Source: Pectobacterium peruviense
GTDB taxonomy: Bacteria; Pseudomonadota; Gammaproteobacteria; Enterobacterales; Enterobacteriaceae
Direction: 5' to 3'
DNA length: 64,000 nt
Assembly (NCBI RefSeq): GCF_002847345.1
Contig: NZ_LXFV01000007.1
Coordinates: 1-64,000, forward strand
This document shows, in pieces, positions 1-8,898 of the stretch; position 1 is the first letter of the stretch; each line of letters starts with the position of its first letter. The notes under the pieces were generated by a model, which was not told where the DNA came from, ran no database searches, and saw nothing but the letters and a program-made list of their open reading frames with translations. A program made the position numbers and the translations under genes.

Positions 1-654
1 ATATTTATTAGAAAAATCTGAATCTAAAATAGTCATATATGCATCAGTAACATCATGTATATATACAAAATCTCTTTTTTGTTTACAGTCGGTGCATTTT
101 ATCCGTTCTCCTTTTTTTAAACTACTTATGAGATATGGAATAAACTTATCTTTATTATCATTCGGGCCATATACATGCTCTAATCTTACATTTAAGAAAA
201 ATAAATCATGAACATACGATAGATACCGTCCCCACTCATTAAATGATGATTTAGTCAGAATGTAAGGTCTCATATGTTGATAATTAAACTCAGGCTTTGA
301 AAAAAAACTATCTGTAGATATAAACTTACTTATTTTATATCTTACAGCCAAATCTAATAATTTTAGCGGATTAACAACATTTGCATTTTCTATTTCTGAA
401 TAATTACCTGAAGTATTCCTTCCATAATCTGTTGCCAAGTGAAAAATTGCTTCTACGTCAAAATCACCATCTTCCAACAGTTTGTTTATGTTTTCCCAAT
501 TGCACCACCGTAACTTATTATCCTGTCCCTTTATCTGCTTAGGAGATCGAGAGATTGCGATGACCGAGTACCCCTTAGATACAAGTTTGTCCACTAAAAA
601 ACCACCAATGAACCCAGACGCACCAGTGACAATAACATGACTACCCTTAGACAT
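1..654 (-). CDS. rfbJ: CDP-abequose synthase-like NAD-dependent reductase (3' end cut off by the window)
   Basis: About 218 N-terminal residues are visible; the stop lies beyond the left edge. The start is the ATG at 654, 17 bases after the ddhC stop. Extended SDR features are seen: a TGASGFIG nucleotide-binding glycine motif near residue 10 and a YILTK (YxxxK) catalytic pair near residue 140. Segments such as WCNWENI, IFHLATDYG, DSFF and NYQHMRPYI match what I recall of Salmonella RfbJ, and it differs clearly from paratose synthase RfbS. RfbJ reduces CDP-4-keto-3,6-dideoxyglucose to CDP-abequose in the cytoplasm, the last step after DdhA-D, which fits this place in the operon. The exact sugar product (abequose or another 3,6-dideoxyhexose) is inference. 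Confidence 0.72.
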   Translation of the reverse strand, partial: MSKGSHVIVTGASGFIGGFLVDKLVSKGYSVIAISRSPKQIKGQDNKLRWCNWENINKLLEDGDFDVEAIFHLATDYGRNTSGNYSEIENANVVNPLKLLDLAVRYKISKFISTDSFFSKPEFNYQHMRPYILTKSSFNEWGRYLSYVHDLFFLNVRLEHVYGPNDNKDKFIPYLISSLKKGERIKCTDCKQKRDFVYIHDVTDAYMTILDSDFSNKY

Positions 655-671
655 CGCATCTCTCTTATTTA

Positions 672-1985
672 TTAAAAATTCAACCCAAAGAATTCTTCAA
701 ATTTTCCGATCACAAAATCCAGATGCTCAGTATCTAATCCCGGATAAATGCCGATCCAGAAAGTCTGGTTCATGATACGGTCAGTATTGGTTAATTCACC
801 GACAACACGGTATTTCACGCCTTCAAAGTAAGGCTGACGAGTCAGGTTGCCCGCAAACAACAAGCGTGTGCCAATCTTGGCATCGTCCAGGAATTTAACC
901 AGATCGACACGATTAATACCGCTTTCTTCTTTAAGGGTAATCGGGAAGCCGAACCATGATGGCTCAGAATTTGGCGTAGCTTCAGGTAGCTCAATAAACT
1001 CTTCACATGATGCAAGACCTGCTTTCAGGTATTCAAAATTAGCATTACGCTTCGCCACGAAATCCGGCAAGCGATCCATTTGTGCCAGACCGCATGCAGC
1101 TTGCATATCAGAGATTTTAAGGTTGTACCCAACATGTGAATAAGTATATTTATGGTCATAGCCAAAAGGCAGGGAACCTAATTTCTGGCCGAATCGATTA
1201 TTACAGGTGTTATCACAGCCCGGTTCACAGTAGCAATCACGTCCCCAGTCGCGGAAAGATTCGGTGATCGTTCTCAATTCAGATGAATTAGTAAAGACTG
1301 CACCACCTTCACCCATCGTAATATGGTGCGCAGGGTAGAAACTCACGGTGGCAATGTCGCCAAATGTGCCAACGATCTGGCCGTTGTATTTAGCGCCCAA
1401 CGCATCGCAGCAGTCTTCGATCAGCCAGAGGTTGTATTTATCAGCAATTCTCTTAACTTCAGATAAATCAAATACATTACCCAGAGTATGCGCGATCATA
1501 ATTGCACGGGTTTTGTCGCTAATTGCCGCTTCAATTTTGCTGGGGTCGATATTGTAAGTTGGAATATGAACGTCAACAAAAACAGGAATCAGGCCATACT
1601 GAATTGATGGGTTAACCGTAGTTGGAAACCCTGCAGCAACAGTAATCACTTCGTCACCTGCCTTTAACGCACGATCGCCCAGTTTCGGAGATGTCAGCGT
1701 AGCCAGAGCCAGAAGGTTAGCGGCAGAACCTGATACTGTCGTCAGGACATGTTTTACACCAAGGAATTCACCCAAACGGCGTTCAAATTCACGGTTAAAA
1801 CGCCCTGTTGTCAGCCAGCCATCCAGACAAGCATCGACCATCATTTTTATTTCTGGAGCACCGATCACTTTGCCCGCAGGAGGGATGACACTTTCACCGG
1901 CCAAAAATACTTTGGAGGCAAAAGCCTGGTTAGCATATTGCTCGACCAGTTTAGCGATGTCTTCTCTTAGGTTTTGGGTGCTCAT
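672..1985 (-). CDS. rfbH: CDP-4-keto-6-deoxy-D-glucose 3-dehydrase (E1, DdhC/RfbH)
   Basis: This 437-residue protein has the usual RfbH length. It is the PMP- and [2Fe-2S]-dependent C-3 dehydrase of CDP-3,6-dideoxyhexose synthesis, and works with the reductase encoded at 3950-4909. The aminotransferase fold is clear, but the usual PLP lysine is replaced by histidine in [14 protein letters not shown] (residues about 215-228), the hallmark of E1. The cysteine cluster CYCEPGC (about 250-257) and C193 can bind the iron-sulfur cluster. The start is the ATG at 1985, which overlaps the ddhB stop as TGATG, so the two are translationally coupled; an upstream TTG is less likely. Confidence 0.95.
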   Translation of the reverse strand: MSTQNLREDIAKLVEQYANQAFASKVFLAGESVIPPAGKVIGAPEIKMMVDACLDGWLTTGRFNREFERRLGEFLGVKHVLTTVSGSAANLLALATLTSPKLGDRALKAGDEVITVAAGFPTTVNPSIQYGLIPVFVDVHIPTYNIDPSKIEAAISDKTRAIMIAHTLGNVFDLSEVKRIADKYNLWLIEDCCDALGAKYNGQIVGTFGDIATVSFYPAHHITMGEGGAVFTNSSELRTITESFRDWGRDCYCEPGCDNTCNNRFGQKLGSLPFGYDHKYTYSHVGYNLKISDMQAACGLAQMDRLPDFVAKRNANFEYLKAGLASCEEFIELPEATPNSEPSWFGFPITLKEESGINRVDLVKFLDDAKIGTRLLFAGNLTRQPYFEGVKYRVVGELTNTDRIMNQTFWIGIYPGLDTEHLDFVIGKFEEFFGLNF

Positions 1986-3091
1986 CAATAGTGACCTTTA
2001 TCATTTTGAGTTTTCATATAATCATGTATTTCATTTAGCGTAATCTGACGCATATCCGCACCGGCTAACCAGGCTTTGTGCCACGTGACAATGCGGCTCA
2101 GCGTCTCTTCAAGCCGCCATACTGGTGCCCAATTCAAACGCATTTTAGCCTTGGAACAATCTAGCTTCAGATAGTGAGCCTCGTGGGGGTGTTCACCATC
2201 ATCCAGAATCCATGATGCCTCTTTGCCCCACGCACCAACCATCTTCTCAACAATCCATTGAACCGGTTGAGCATCTTCATCTAGCGGCCCAAAGTTCCAG
2301 CCCTCCGCATACTCCGTACCGTTTAGATAAAGCGCCTGCGCGGCACAGAGATACCCAGATAGGGGCTCAAGTACATGCTGCCAAGGGCGGATCGCGTGCG
2401 GATTGCGAATCAACACAGGGCGTTGATCTTCAAACGCCTTAAGGATATCGGGAATAAGGCGATCGAGGGCCCAGTCACCACCGCCGATCACATTACCTGC
2501 TCTGACAGAAGCCAGCGCACAACCATGTTCCTGATATTTATCAGCATTAAAGTATGACTGTCGATATGCAGCGGCGACTAGCTCAGCACAACCTTTGCTG
2601 TTGCTGTAAGGATCATAACCGCCCATGGGCTCGTTCTCACGATATCCCCAGACCCACTCTTTATTTTCGTAGCATTTATCACTGGTAATATTGACTACTG
2701 CTTTAACGCCACCGATTTTACGCACCGCTTCCAGCAAATAAACGGTACCCATGACATTCGTAGCGTAAGTATCGACAGGAATATCGTATGAAAGCCTGAC
2801 AAGCGGTTGAGCCGCCATATGGAAAACAATTTCAGGACCGAATGCTCTGATACTTTCTTCCATTTTCTGGTAATCACGGATATCCCCAATTTCACTGGAC
2901 ATCCCTTCTTCAACACATGCGGCTTGGTAAATAGACGGCTCGGTAGGCGGTTGCAACGCATACCCTTTTACCTCTGCCCCCATGCTCTGTAGCCACAGGC
3001 ATAACCAACTACCTTTGAAGCCAGTATGCCCTGTTACGAAGACTTTTTTTCCTTGCCAAAATGCTGAATTTACCACGCTGCTTACTCCCAT
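1985..3091 (-). CDS. rfbG: CDP-glucose 4,6-dehydratase (DdhB/RfbG)
   Basis: The protein has 368 residues from the ATG at 3091; a TTG nine bases upstream is an alternative. It is an extended SDR enzyme that converts CDP-glucose to CDP-4-keto-6-deoxyglucose. The motif [13 protein letters not shown] near residues 16-28 is the NAD-binding site typical of this family, and [11 protein letters not shown] (about 155-165) holds the catalytic YxxxK. It overlaps ddhA by 10 bases upstream and ddhC by 1 base downstream, so translation is tightly coupled through ddhA-ddhB-ddhC. Confidence 0.95.
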   Translation of the reverse strand: MGVSSVVNSAFWQGKKVFVTGHTGFKGSWLCLWLQSMGAEVKGYALQPPTEPSIYQAACVEEGMSSEIGDIRDYQKMEESIRAFGPEIVFHMAAQPLVRLSYDIPVDTYATNVMGTVYLLEAVRKIGGVKAVVNITSDKCYENKEWVWGYRENEPMGGYDPYSNSKGCAELVAAAYRQSYFNADKYQEHGCALASVRAGNVIGGGDWALDRLIPDILKAFEDQRPVLIRNPHAIRPWQHVLEPLSGYLCAAQALYLNGTEYAEGWNFGPLDEDAQPVQWIVEKMVGAWGKEASWILDDGEHPHEAHYLKLDCSKAKMRLNWAPVWRLEETLSRIVTWHKAWLAGADMRQITLNEIHDYMKTQNDKGHY

Positions 3092-3855
3092 TTTTTCCAA
3101 GGAGCTTCACCATTTTGCCAAAGTTCATCAAGAAGCAATTTGTCTCTTAACGTATCCATTGGCTGCCAGAAACCCGTGTACTCATAAGCCATCAATTCCC
3201 CCTGCGCGGCCAGGGTCATCAGCGGTGATTGTTCCCAAACACTGCTGTCACCATCAATCAAATCTAACACCTTAGGTGACAGAACAAAGAAACCGCCATT
3301 AATCAAGGCGCCATCGCCTTTTGGCTTTTCTTTAAAACTTTTCACCTGTCCCTGAGATAATTCTAGGGCTCCGAAACGACCAGGTGGTAACGTCGCAGTT
3401 AATGTGGCAAGTTTGCCATGACGCTTATGGAAGGCAATCGTATCTTGAATATCGATCCCACAGACACCATCACCGTAGGTAAAGCAAAAACACTCATCAT
3501 CTTTCACATATTCAGCAACGCGGCCTAGACGACCTCCGGTCATGGAGTGTTCGCCTGTATCTACAAGTGTGACTTTCCAAGGTTCTGCGCGTTTTTGAAG
3601 CACCGTCATTTCATTATCCTTCATATTGAAGGTAATATCAGACATGTGTAGGAAATAATTCGCAAAATACTCTTTAATAACGTATCCCTTATACCCACAG
3701 CATATAATAAATTCATTTATGCCATGATAAGAATACATCTTCATGATATGCCATAAAATAGGTTTCCCACCAATTTCAACCATGGGCTTAGGTTTAGTAA
3801 CCGTTTCTTCACTCAATCTGGTACCTAACCCACCTGCAAGTATCACCGCTTTCAT
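3082..3855 (-). CDS. rfbF: glucose-1-phosphate cytidylyltransferase (DdhA/RfbF)
   Basis: The protein has 257 residues, full length for the family. It makes CDP-glucose from glucose 1-phosphate and CTP, the first step towards 3,6-dideoxyhexoses. The nucleotidyltransferase signature [12 protein letters not shown] with [12 protein letters not shown] lies at residues 7-31, and [13 protein letters not shown] (about 123-135) carries a metal-binding aspartate. It starts at the ATG at 3855, and its end overlaps ddhB. Confidence 0.96.
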   Translation of the reverse strand: MKAVILAGGLGTRLSEETVTKPKPMVEIGGKPILWHIMKMYSYHGINEFIICCGYKGYVIKEYFANYFLHMSDITFNMKDNEMTVLQKRAEPWKVTLVDTGEHSMTGGRLGRVAEYVKDDECFCFTYGDGVCGIDIQDTIAFHKRHGKLATLTATLPPGRFGALELSQGQVKSFKEKPKGDGALINGGFFVLSPKVLDLIDGDSSVWEQSPLMTLAAQGELMAYEYTGFWQPMDTLRDKLLLDELWQNGEAPWKKWE

Positions 3856-3949
3856 GGAACGCTCCTAGTTGGTCTCTACTCTTTAATTTTTTGCCATATA
3901 CTGATGGCAAATAATACATTCGATATATATTTCTTAATCACTTTATGAT

Positions 3950-4909
3950 TCAACCAGATACCACAAAGGCATCTGAATAAAAATTAGCAGTAGGAAGCCC
4001 CTTTTCAATCAATAATGCTTTTGCCGACTCAATCATTGATTGGCTTCCACAGGCATAGACACTGGCTGTGTTCAAATCACCAATATCAGCGACAACAAAC
4101 TCCTGAACATAACCGTATCTTCCATCCCACCCCTCTTCAGGCTGAGACAAAACCAGACTGCACTTTACATTAGCGTGTTGGCTTACCCATAGCTCAACAG
4201 AGGGATCATAGAACAAACTGCTTTTTCTATTTCCCCAATAAATATAAATATCTCGTTGAGTACCCTTATTAAGCAGATCAGTAACAATCGACTTTATCGG
4301 TGCAAATCCAGTACCCGTTGCCAGAAATATTATTGGCCCAGAGTTTTCATTATTTCGATAAAAAAAGGTACCTTTTGGCCCTTCGAGCTGCATTAGTTGA
4401 TTAGCAGATAAATTACCAAATACCTTGCTACTCATGGCACCATTTTCTACACGCTTTAAATGAAGCTCAATTTTACTATTATTTTGCGGAATAGAGGCAA
4501 TGGAGTAACTTCTGGTTATTCCTTGATACTTTAGATCAAGATATTGCCCAGGCAAGAATGTCAGGTTAGCTGTAGGTGGTAAACGCAGCGTAATAATTAC
4601 AATATCCTCATGAGGATAGTCGATAGAATCAACCTTGCACGGTGCGGTTTTACTTTTAATATTCGCTAACTCAGGATAGTACTCAGCCTCTAGTGTCATA
4701 TCGCAGTCAGGCTTTACCTGACAAGTCAAAATGGTAGTAAGGATTTCACCTTGAGGACTAAGAATATGGGCTTCACAAGCGTTACACGAACCATTTTTAC
4801 AGCTGTGCTCCAGAACAATCCCTTGATCTATTGCTGAATCTAAAATTGTTTTTTCTGATCCACATTCAAAAACAACACCAGAAGGCATTAATGTGATTTT
4901 ATTCGTCAT
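3950..4909 (-). CDS. rfbI: CDP-6-deoxy-delta-3,4-glucoseen reductase (E3, DdhD/RfbI)
   Basis: The protein has 319 residues from the ATG at 4909. An upstream TTG would add four residues. Three modules are visible. A plant-type [2Fe-2S] ferredoxin domain carries CKNGSCNAC near residues 36-44 and a later Cys in LTCQ. An FAD domain carries RSYSIAS (about 131-137). A C-terminal NAD domain carries LATGTGFAPIKS (about 195-206). The enzyme passes electrons from NADH to the dehydrase product, completing C-3 deoxygenation. The order ddhD-ddhA-ddhB-ddhC matches Yersinia and Salmonella 3,6-dideoxyhexose clusters. Confidence 0.94.
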   Translation of the reverse strand: MTNKITLMPSGVVFECGSEKTILDSAIDQGIVLEHSCKNGSCNACEAHILSPQGEILTTILTCQVKPDCDMTLEAEYYPELANIKSKTAPCKVDSIDYPHEDIVIITLRLPPTANLTFLPGQYLDLKYQGITRSYSIASIPQNNSKIELHLKRVENGAMSSKVFGNLSANQLMQLEGPKGTFFYRNNENSGPIIFLATGTGFAPIKSIVTDLLNKGTQRDIYIYWGNRKSSLFYDPSVELWVSQHANVKCSLVLSQPEEGWDGRYGYVQEFVVADIGDLNTASVYACGSQSMIESAKALLIEKGLPTANFYSDAFVVSG

Positions 4910-5032
4910 AATGGAAGCCAACTATTATTTATACTTTCGGCTAAATTAAGTTAGTCGATTTAGCACTAATTACAAATCTGAAACATGCCCATTGATATTA
5001 TCTTTTCAATGTCTATTTCATTTGAGAAATCA

Positions 5033-6466
5033 CTAATACGCACCATCTCTTTTTAAAACAACATTAATCGTCTTAAATAAAATGGCGATATCATTCCATA
5101 GTGACCAGTTTTTTACATACCACGCATCAAAGTACACTCGGGTGTCATAATCAACATCATTTCTGCCACTGACCTGCCATAGCCCAGTCATTCCTGGTTT
5201 TGCCATGAGATAATAGTCGACATCACCGGCATAACGTTCCAGTTCTTGCTCAACAATAGGGCGAGGGCCAACCAAGCTCATCTCCCCTTTCAACACATTG
5301 AACAACTGAGGCAGCTCATCTAAGCTGCTCTTCCTAATGAAATTACCTACTTTGGTGATTCTGGGATCGTTTTTTAACTTAAAATCTTTTTCCCACTCGA
5401 CTCTTGCTTCGGGATCTTTGTCGAGTAACTCCTGCAACACTTCCTGAGAGTTGACGATCATTGAACGGAACTTTAAGCATTTAAATTTTTTTGCATTACG
5501 CCCAACACGTTCATGTCCATATATGGCAGGACCACCATCTTTAGAAATCAAGAAAGCCAAGAATAGCAATAAGGGTGATGCAACAAAAATAATAGAGATA
5601 GAACCCACAATATCAAATGTTCTTTTTACTATTCGTGACGTTCTTTTAGCCAGATTGTTACTGACTCGCAGAATCATAACTTCATGGCTAAAAATGAAAG
5701 ACATTTCAGTTCCATATAATGGAACGCCACGCAACGTTGGAATAACAGAGACAGAACGACATTTCTTTTTAGCTAGTGATTTTAACCAGTAATCTCTCAG
5801 TTCATAATCTTCAGCATCAACAGCGACAATGAATTGCGTTTCTTCAGAACAGCACTGTTCCCAAAGTTCATCTTCTGAAGAGAGAACAGGAATATTAAAA
5901 ATCTGCCTATCGTCATTTTTCTTAGTTGAAAAAAACGCAACTATGCTAAAACCGAGAATTTCTTCACTTTGTAAGGCAGCATAGGCATCTCTGGCATTTT
6001 TACCGTTTCCAATAATGACCGTTTGCTTCTTCCAAAGATTCAGTTTGTCTAAAACACGTTTAGTTAACGAGCGCCCCAGAGGGACAAGCATAAGCGCGAA
6101 AAACCACGTTAGCACCCAAACATATCGGGAGAAATCCCACTTCGAAAACGCAACAAATGCCAAATCTAATATGGAAAAAATGACTAACGTTCTTAAAATT
6201 TCCTTTAACTCGAACCAGAATGGCTTACGATAAGAGTAATGTCTTAATCTGACCCAAAACCAACTGACACAAATAACCGAAAGAACAATATGTGAAATAA
6301 ATCTGGCAAAAAATTCATTTTTTGGAATGAAAGAATAAATATTAAAACCAAAAAAATCAATCAGAATACAAGTAAGTATTAATGAAATATTAAAAAAGAA
6401 AAAATCCGAAAAAGCCAATGAAAATTTTATTATGTTTAGTCTTCTTATCTTAAACAATGAAAGCAT
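5033..6466 (-). CDS. wbaP: undecaprenyl-phosphate galactose phosphotransferase (WbaP type)
   Basis: The protein has 477 residues, the normal WbaP length. It moves a hexose-1-phosphate, usually galactose, from UDP-sugar to undecaprenyl phosphate at the inner membrane. The N-terminal quarter has several hydrophobic membrane segments, and a central soluble region contains a Rossmann-like VIIGNGKNARDAY. The catalytic C-terminal domain starts near residue 280 (KRTFDIVGS) and carries FRSMI, the SSLDELPQLFNV stretch and GEMSLVGPRP. The gene is AT-rich compared with the core genes here. A second initiating transferase of another family stands at the head of the same operon. Confidence 0.93.
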   Translation of the reverse strand: MLSLFKIRRLNIIKFSLAFSDFFFFNISLILTCILIDFFGFNIYSFIPKNEFFARFISHIVLSVICVSWFWVRLRHYSYRKPFWFELKEILRTLVIFSILDLAFVAFSKWDFSRYVWVLTWFFALMLVPLGRSLTKRVLDKLNLWKKQTVIIGNGKNARDAYAALQSEEILGFSIVAFFSTKKNDDRQIFNIPVLSSEDELWEQCCSEETQFIVAVDAEDYELRDYWLKSLAKKKCRSVSVIPTLRGVPLYGTEMSFIFSHEVMILRVSNNLAKRTSRIVKRTFDIVGSISIIFVASPLLLFLAFLISKDGGPAIYGHERVGRNAKKFKCLKFRSMIVNSQEVLQELLDKDPEARVEWEKDFKLKNDPRITKVGNFIRKSSLDELPQLFNVLKGEMSLVGPRPIVEQELERYAGDVDYYLMAKPGMTGLWQVSGRNDVDYDTRVYFDAWYVKNWSLWNDIAILFKTINVVLKRDGAY

Positions 6467-6678
6467 TTAATTAAGTCCTAAAGATATATTACACCTATAA
6501 TCTGAAACTCATGTTAAAATCATTGAAATAACTAATTATTACATCACCGCAATATTTAATATGTGGCGACATTCCATTACTTAGGAGTAAAAATAAAACT
6601 ATAATTCATAAAGAAACATCTACTAAAAATCAACACTCTACGTAGTATATATTGTTTAAAAATAACCAATCAGAAAAA

Positions 6679-7746
6679 TCATCCAATTAATCTCACAACA
6701 TTATTTGCAAATTCATCTTCCACATCGGAGATAATGAGCAAGCCATCATTATCTATAATTCCCTCAGCGCCAACATTTGTCGTCACCACAGGAATTTTTG
6801 TAGCTAATGCTTCTAATACTTTTAATTTAACTCCTGCACCATAACGTAATGGAACAACAGATATATGCATACTCTCAAAATATTCTTTCGGACTTTCAAC
6901 AAATCCTGTAACGGTAATATTATTACATTCTAAATTTTTAATTAACTTGGGAGGATTAGCTCCTACTACAAAAAATTTAGCATCAGGAACTTTTTCCAAA
7001 ATTTTTGGAAAAATAGAATGAACAAACCAGAGTACAGCATCAATATTCTCACTTCGGTTCATTGCCCCCCAAAAAATAATCGTCCCTTTTATTATAGATT
7101 CTCGTCTTACACTGTAAAAAACCTCAGAGATTTCAGGGTAGTCAACAATTACGTTGTTAACATTTGGAGTTAAAGACTTTACTATATTTAAATCTTTTTC
7201 ATTTAAAACAATCACTCGTGCCAATCTAGGTAATAACAAACGTTCCCATTTAACCAAGAGTAAATGCTGGCACTTAAAAAAACATCTCTTTATAAGATTT
7301 GAACTACCTTTTGAATATCGTTCAAAAGATTGAGAAATGACATCATGAAAGACTACAGTTGTTTTTGATAAAAGATCGATTGGAATAAAAATAGCACCTT
7401 GCTCGTATTCGATATGAATATCCATATTGTCATTAATAATACTGGCAAGATATTCCTTAACTCTACGATCATTCCGGATTGCCATAGGGAACGGAAGCCA
7501 TGGCTTATTTAAAATATTTAAAAACCTATTTTTATTATTCAAATAAATGAGTTTAATCGAACTGCACTTCTCATATAATGAATAGTCAACATGGATTTTT
7601 TCTCGTTCGTTGACAAAAGATATAAGATGAACTTCGCTATTTTTATTCAGAAAATTCATTAGCCGTTTATACGCAAGCTTTTGTCCTGCCTCTGGCACAT
7701 TTGGAGAGGGAAGGTGCATAGATATAAAAACGATTTTTTTTTCCAT
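6679..7746 (-). CDS. family 4 (GT-B) glycosyltransferase
   Basis: The protein has 355 residues from the ATG at 7746. A TTG-initiated version starting at 7809 would add 21 hydrophobic residues and is less likely, because KIVFISMHLPSPNVPEAGQK looks like a natural GT-B N-terminus. The C-terminal half has the GT4 pattern: TIIFWGAM, then VTGFV, then SVVPLRYGAGVKLKVLEA, which contains the conserved glutamate that contacts the nucleotide sugar. It presumably adds one residue of the repeat unit on the cytoplasmic face; donor and acceptor cannot be told. The gene is very AT-rich, suggesting acquired O-antigen/capsule DNA. A gap of about 210 AT-rich bases separates it from wbaP. Confidence 0.82.
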   Translation of the reverse strand: MEKKIVFISMHLPSPNVPEAGQKLAYKRLMNFLNKNSEVHLISFVNEREKIHVDYSLYEKCSSIKLIYLNNKNRFLNILNKPWLPFPMAIRNDRRVKEYLASIINDNMDIHIEYEQGAIFIPIDLLSKTTVVFHDVISQSFERYSKGSSNLIKRCFFKCQHLLLVKWERLLLPRLARVIVLNEKDLNIVKSLTPNVNNVIVDYPEISEVFYSVRRESIIKGTIIFWGAMNRSENIDAVLWFVHSIFPKILEKVPDAKFFVVGANPPKLIKNLECNNITVTGFVESPKEYFESMHISVVPLRYGAGVKLKVLEALATKIPVVTTNVGAEGIIDNDGLLIISDVEDEFANNVVRLIG

Positions 7747-7841
7747 AAGACACACTTTGATATATTTCAATAAAAAACTCGACGAAAAAAATTTTGAGTA
7801 CTCATTCAATAAAGAATAGATCTATTTTTCATCTTCATATT

Positions 7842-8753
7842 TTAACACCAATATCCTCTATGCATACTACAATACTTAACAAAACTCTTTGGCAGGAATT
7901 TATACTTTTGACCCAATTTATACCCAATTAACTTCATACCATTATTCATTATTGCAAGAGGGATATCTACATATCTTTTTTTTCTTAAAATAAAAGAAAG
8001 CTCCGAAAAAATAAATCTCTTCCCCTCCCCTCCAGCACCTCCAAATTTATCTCTAATCCATGGTTCATCAGCGTGGAACACTCCAATATCAAAATAACGT
8101 TTAAATTCTTGAAATAAACTATAATTATGTGAATGCCTAACTGTTGCATCAGAGACGTAAGCTATCTTATACCCAGAAAGGATTGCTCTAGCTGCAAAAT
8201 GCATATCTTCACCAAGGATCGTATTTGTAGGAAAGCCTGATAATTTTTCAAATACAGAAACCCTATAAGCAGAAAAAGAGTTAGACATGAAGGCAGTTTT
8301 TATCCCCATAATCGGTATATCAGAAAATGAGCAAGTATGACTTTTTTCAGGATAGTTAAAGTATCTGGCATGTTCAGCAATCGGTGTGGCATCAATATGT
8401 GGTAGCTGACGCCCATATGCACAGACAACATCTTCATCATCAAACGCAGAAATAATAGTATCAATAAAATTTGGTTCAGGAATTGCGTCCTGTGTTAAAA
8501 AAATAATAACATCAAAATCTTTGCTATTATGATTAACAGCTAAGTTTCGAGTACTACCATGATTAAAATCTTTAGACTCAATTTCTGTCACTTTAAAGCC
8601 ATAATCAGATGCAACATCCAATGTATTATCTTTACTACCAGAATCGATGACATGAACATATAAGTCAACTTGACTATAACGCCTTATCTTATCAGCAACA
8701 TCCTTCCAAACCTCACCACCATTGAATGTAGGAATAGCCAAAAGACACTTCAT
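7842..8753 (-). CDS. family 2 glycosyltransferase, rhamnosyltransferase-like
   Basis: The protein has 303 residues with a GT-A fold. It begins LLAIPTFNGGEVW, has DSGSKDNT near residue 37 and FNHGSTRN near residue 63, a motif I associate with RfbN-type rhamnosyltransferases. It also has FLTQDAIPEP (about 85-94) in the DXD position and GEDMHFAARAI near residue 183 for the catalytic base. It likely transfers rhamnose or a related sugar onto the lipid-linked repeat unit; this specificity is inference. A good ribosome site (AAGGAA) precedes the ATG at 8753. It is AT-rich and is the first gene after the wzc stem-loop. Confidence 0.83.
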   Translation of the reverse strand: MKCLLAIPTFNGGEVWKDVADKIRRYSQVDLYVHVIDSGSKDNTLDVASDYGFKVTEIESKDFNHGSTRNLAVNHNSKDFDVIIFLTQDAIPEPNFIDTIISAFDDEDVVCAYGRQLPHIDATPIAEHARYFNYPEKSHTCSFSDIPIMGIKTAFMSNSFSAYRVSVFEKLSGFPTNTILGEDMHFAARAILSGYKIAYVSDATVRHSHNYSLFQEFKRYFDIGVFHADEPWIRDKFGGAGGEGKRFIFSELSFILRKKRYVDIPLAIMNNGMKLIGYKLGQKYKFLPKSFVKYCSMHRGYWC

Positions 8754-8839
8754 TTAATTTCCTTTTCATTGCATGAAATAAAATTTATATACATGATTAA
8801 TTAATAACATATAAAATGGATAGAAAATCACTTCATATA

Positions 8840-8866
8840 AAACACACCCTATTTAAGAGTGTGTTT
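8840..8866 (-). terminator. stem-loop after wzc (possible intra-operon attenuator)
   Basis: Read on the minus strand, AAACACAC and GTGTGTTT form an 8-bp stem around an 11-base loop, followed by TTATA. It lies about 32 bases after the wzc stop and about 87 bases before the next gene. A stem-loop attenuator in this position is known from E. coli group 1 capsule clusters. The U-run is short, so partial read-through is expected. Confidence 0.6.
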
Positions 8867-8898
8867 GTTTAATAAAATAAAATGGCATATCTACAGGA

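Noticed and set aside
7747-7809. Longer glycosyltransferase start from TTG at 7809
   Set aside because: The added residues are not like GT4 proteins, and the ATG at 7746 starts the expected first beta strand.
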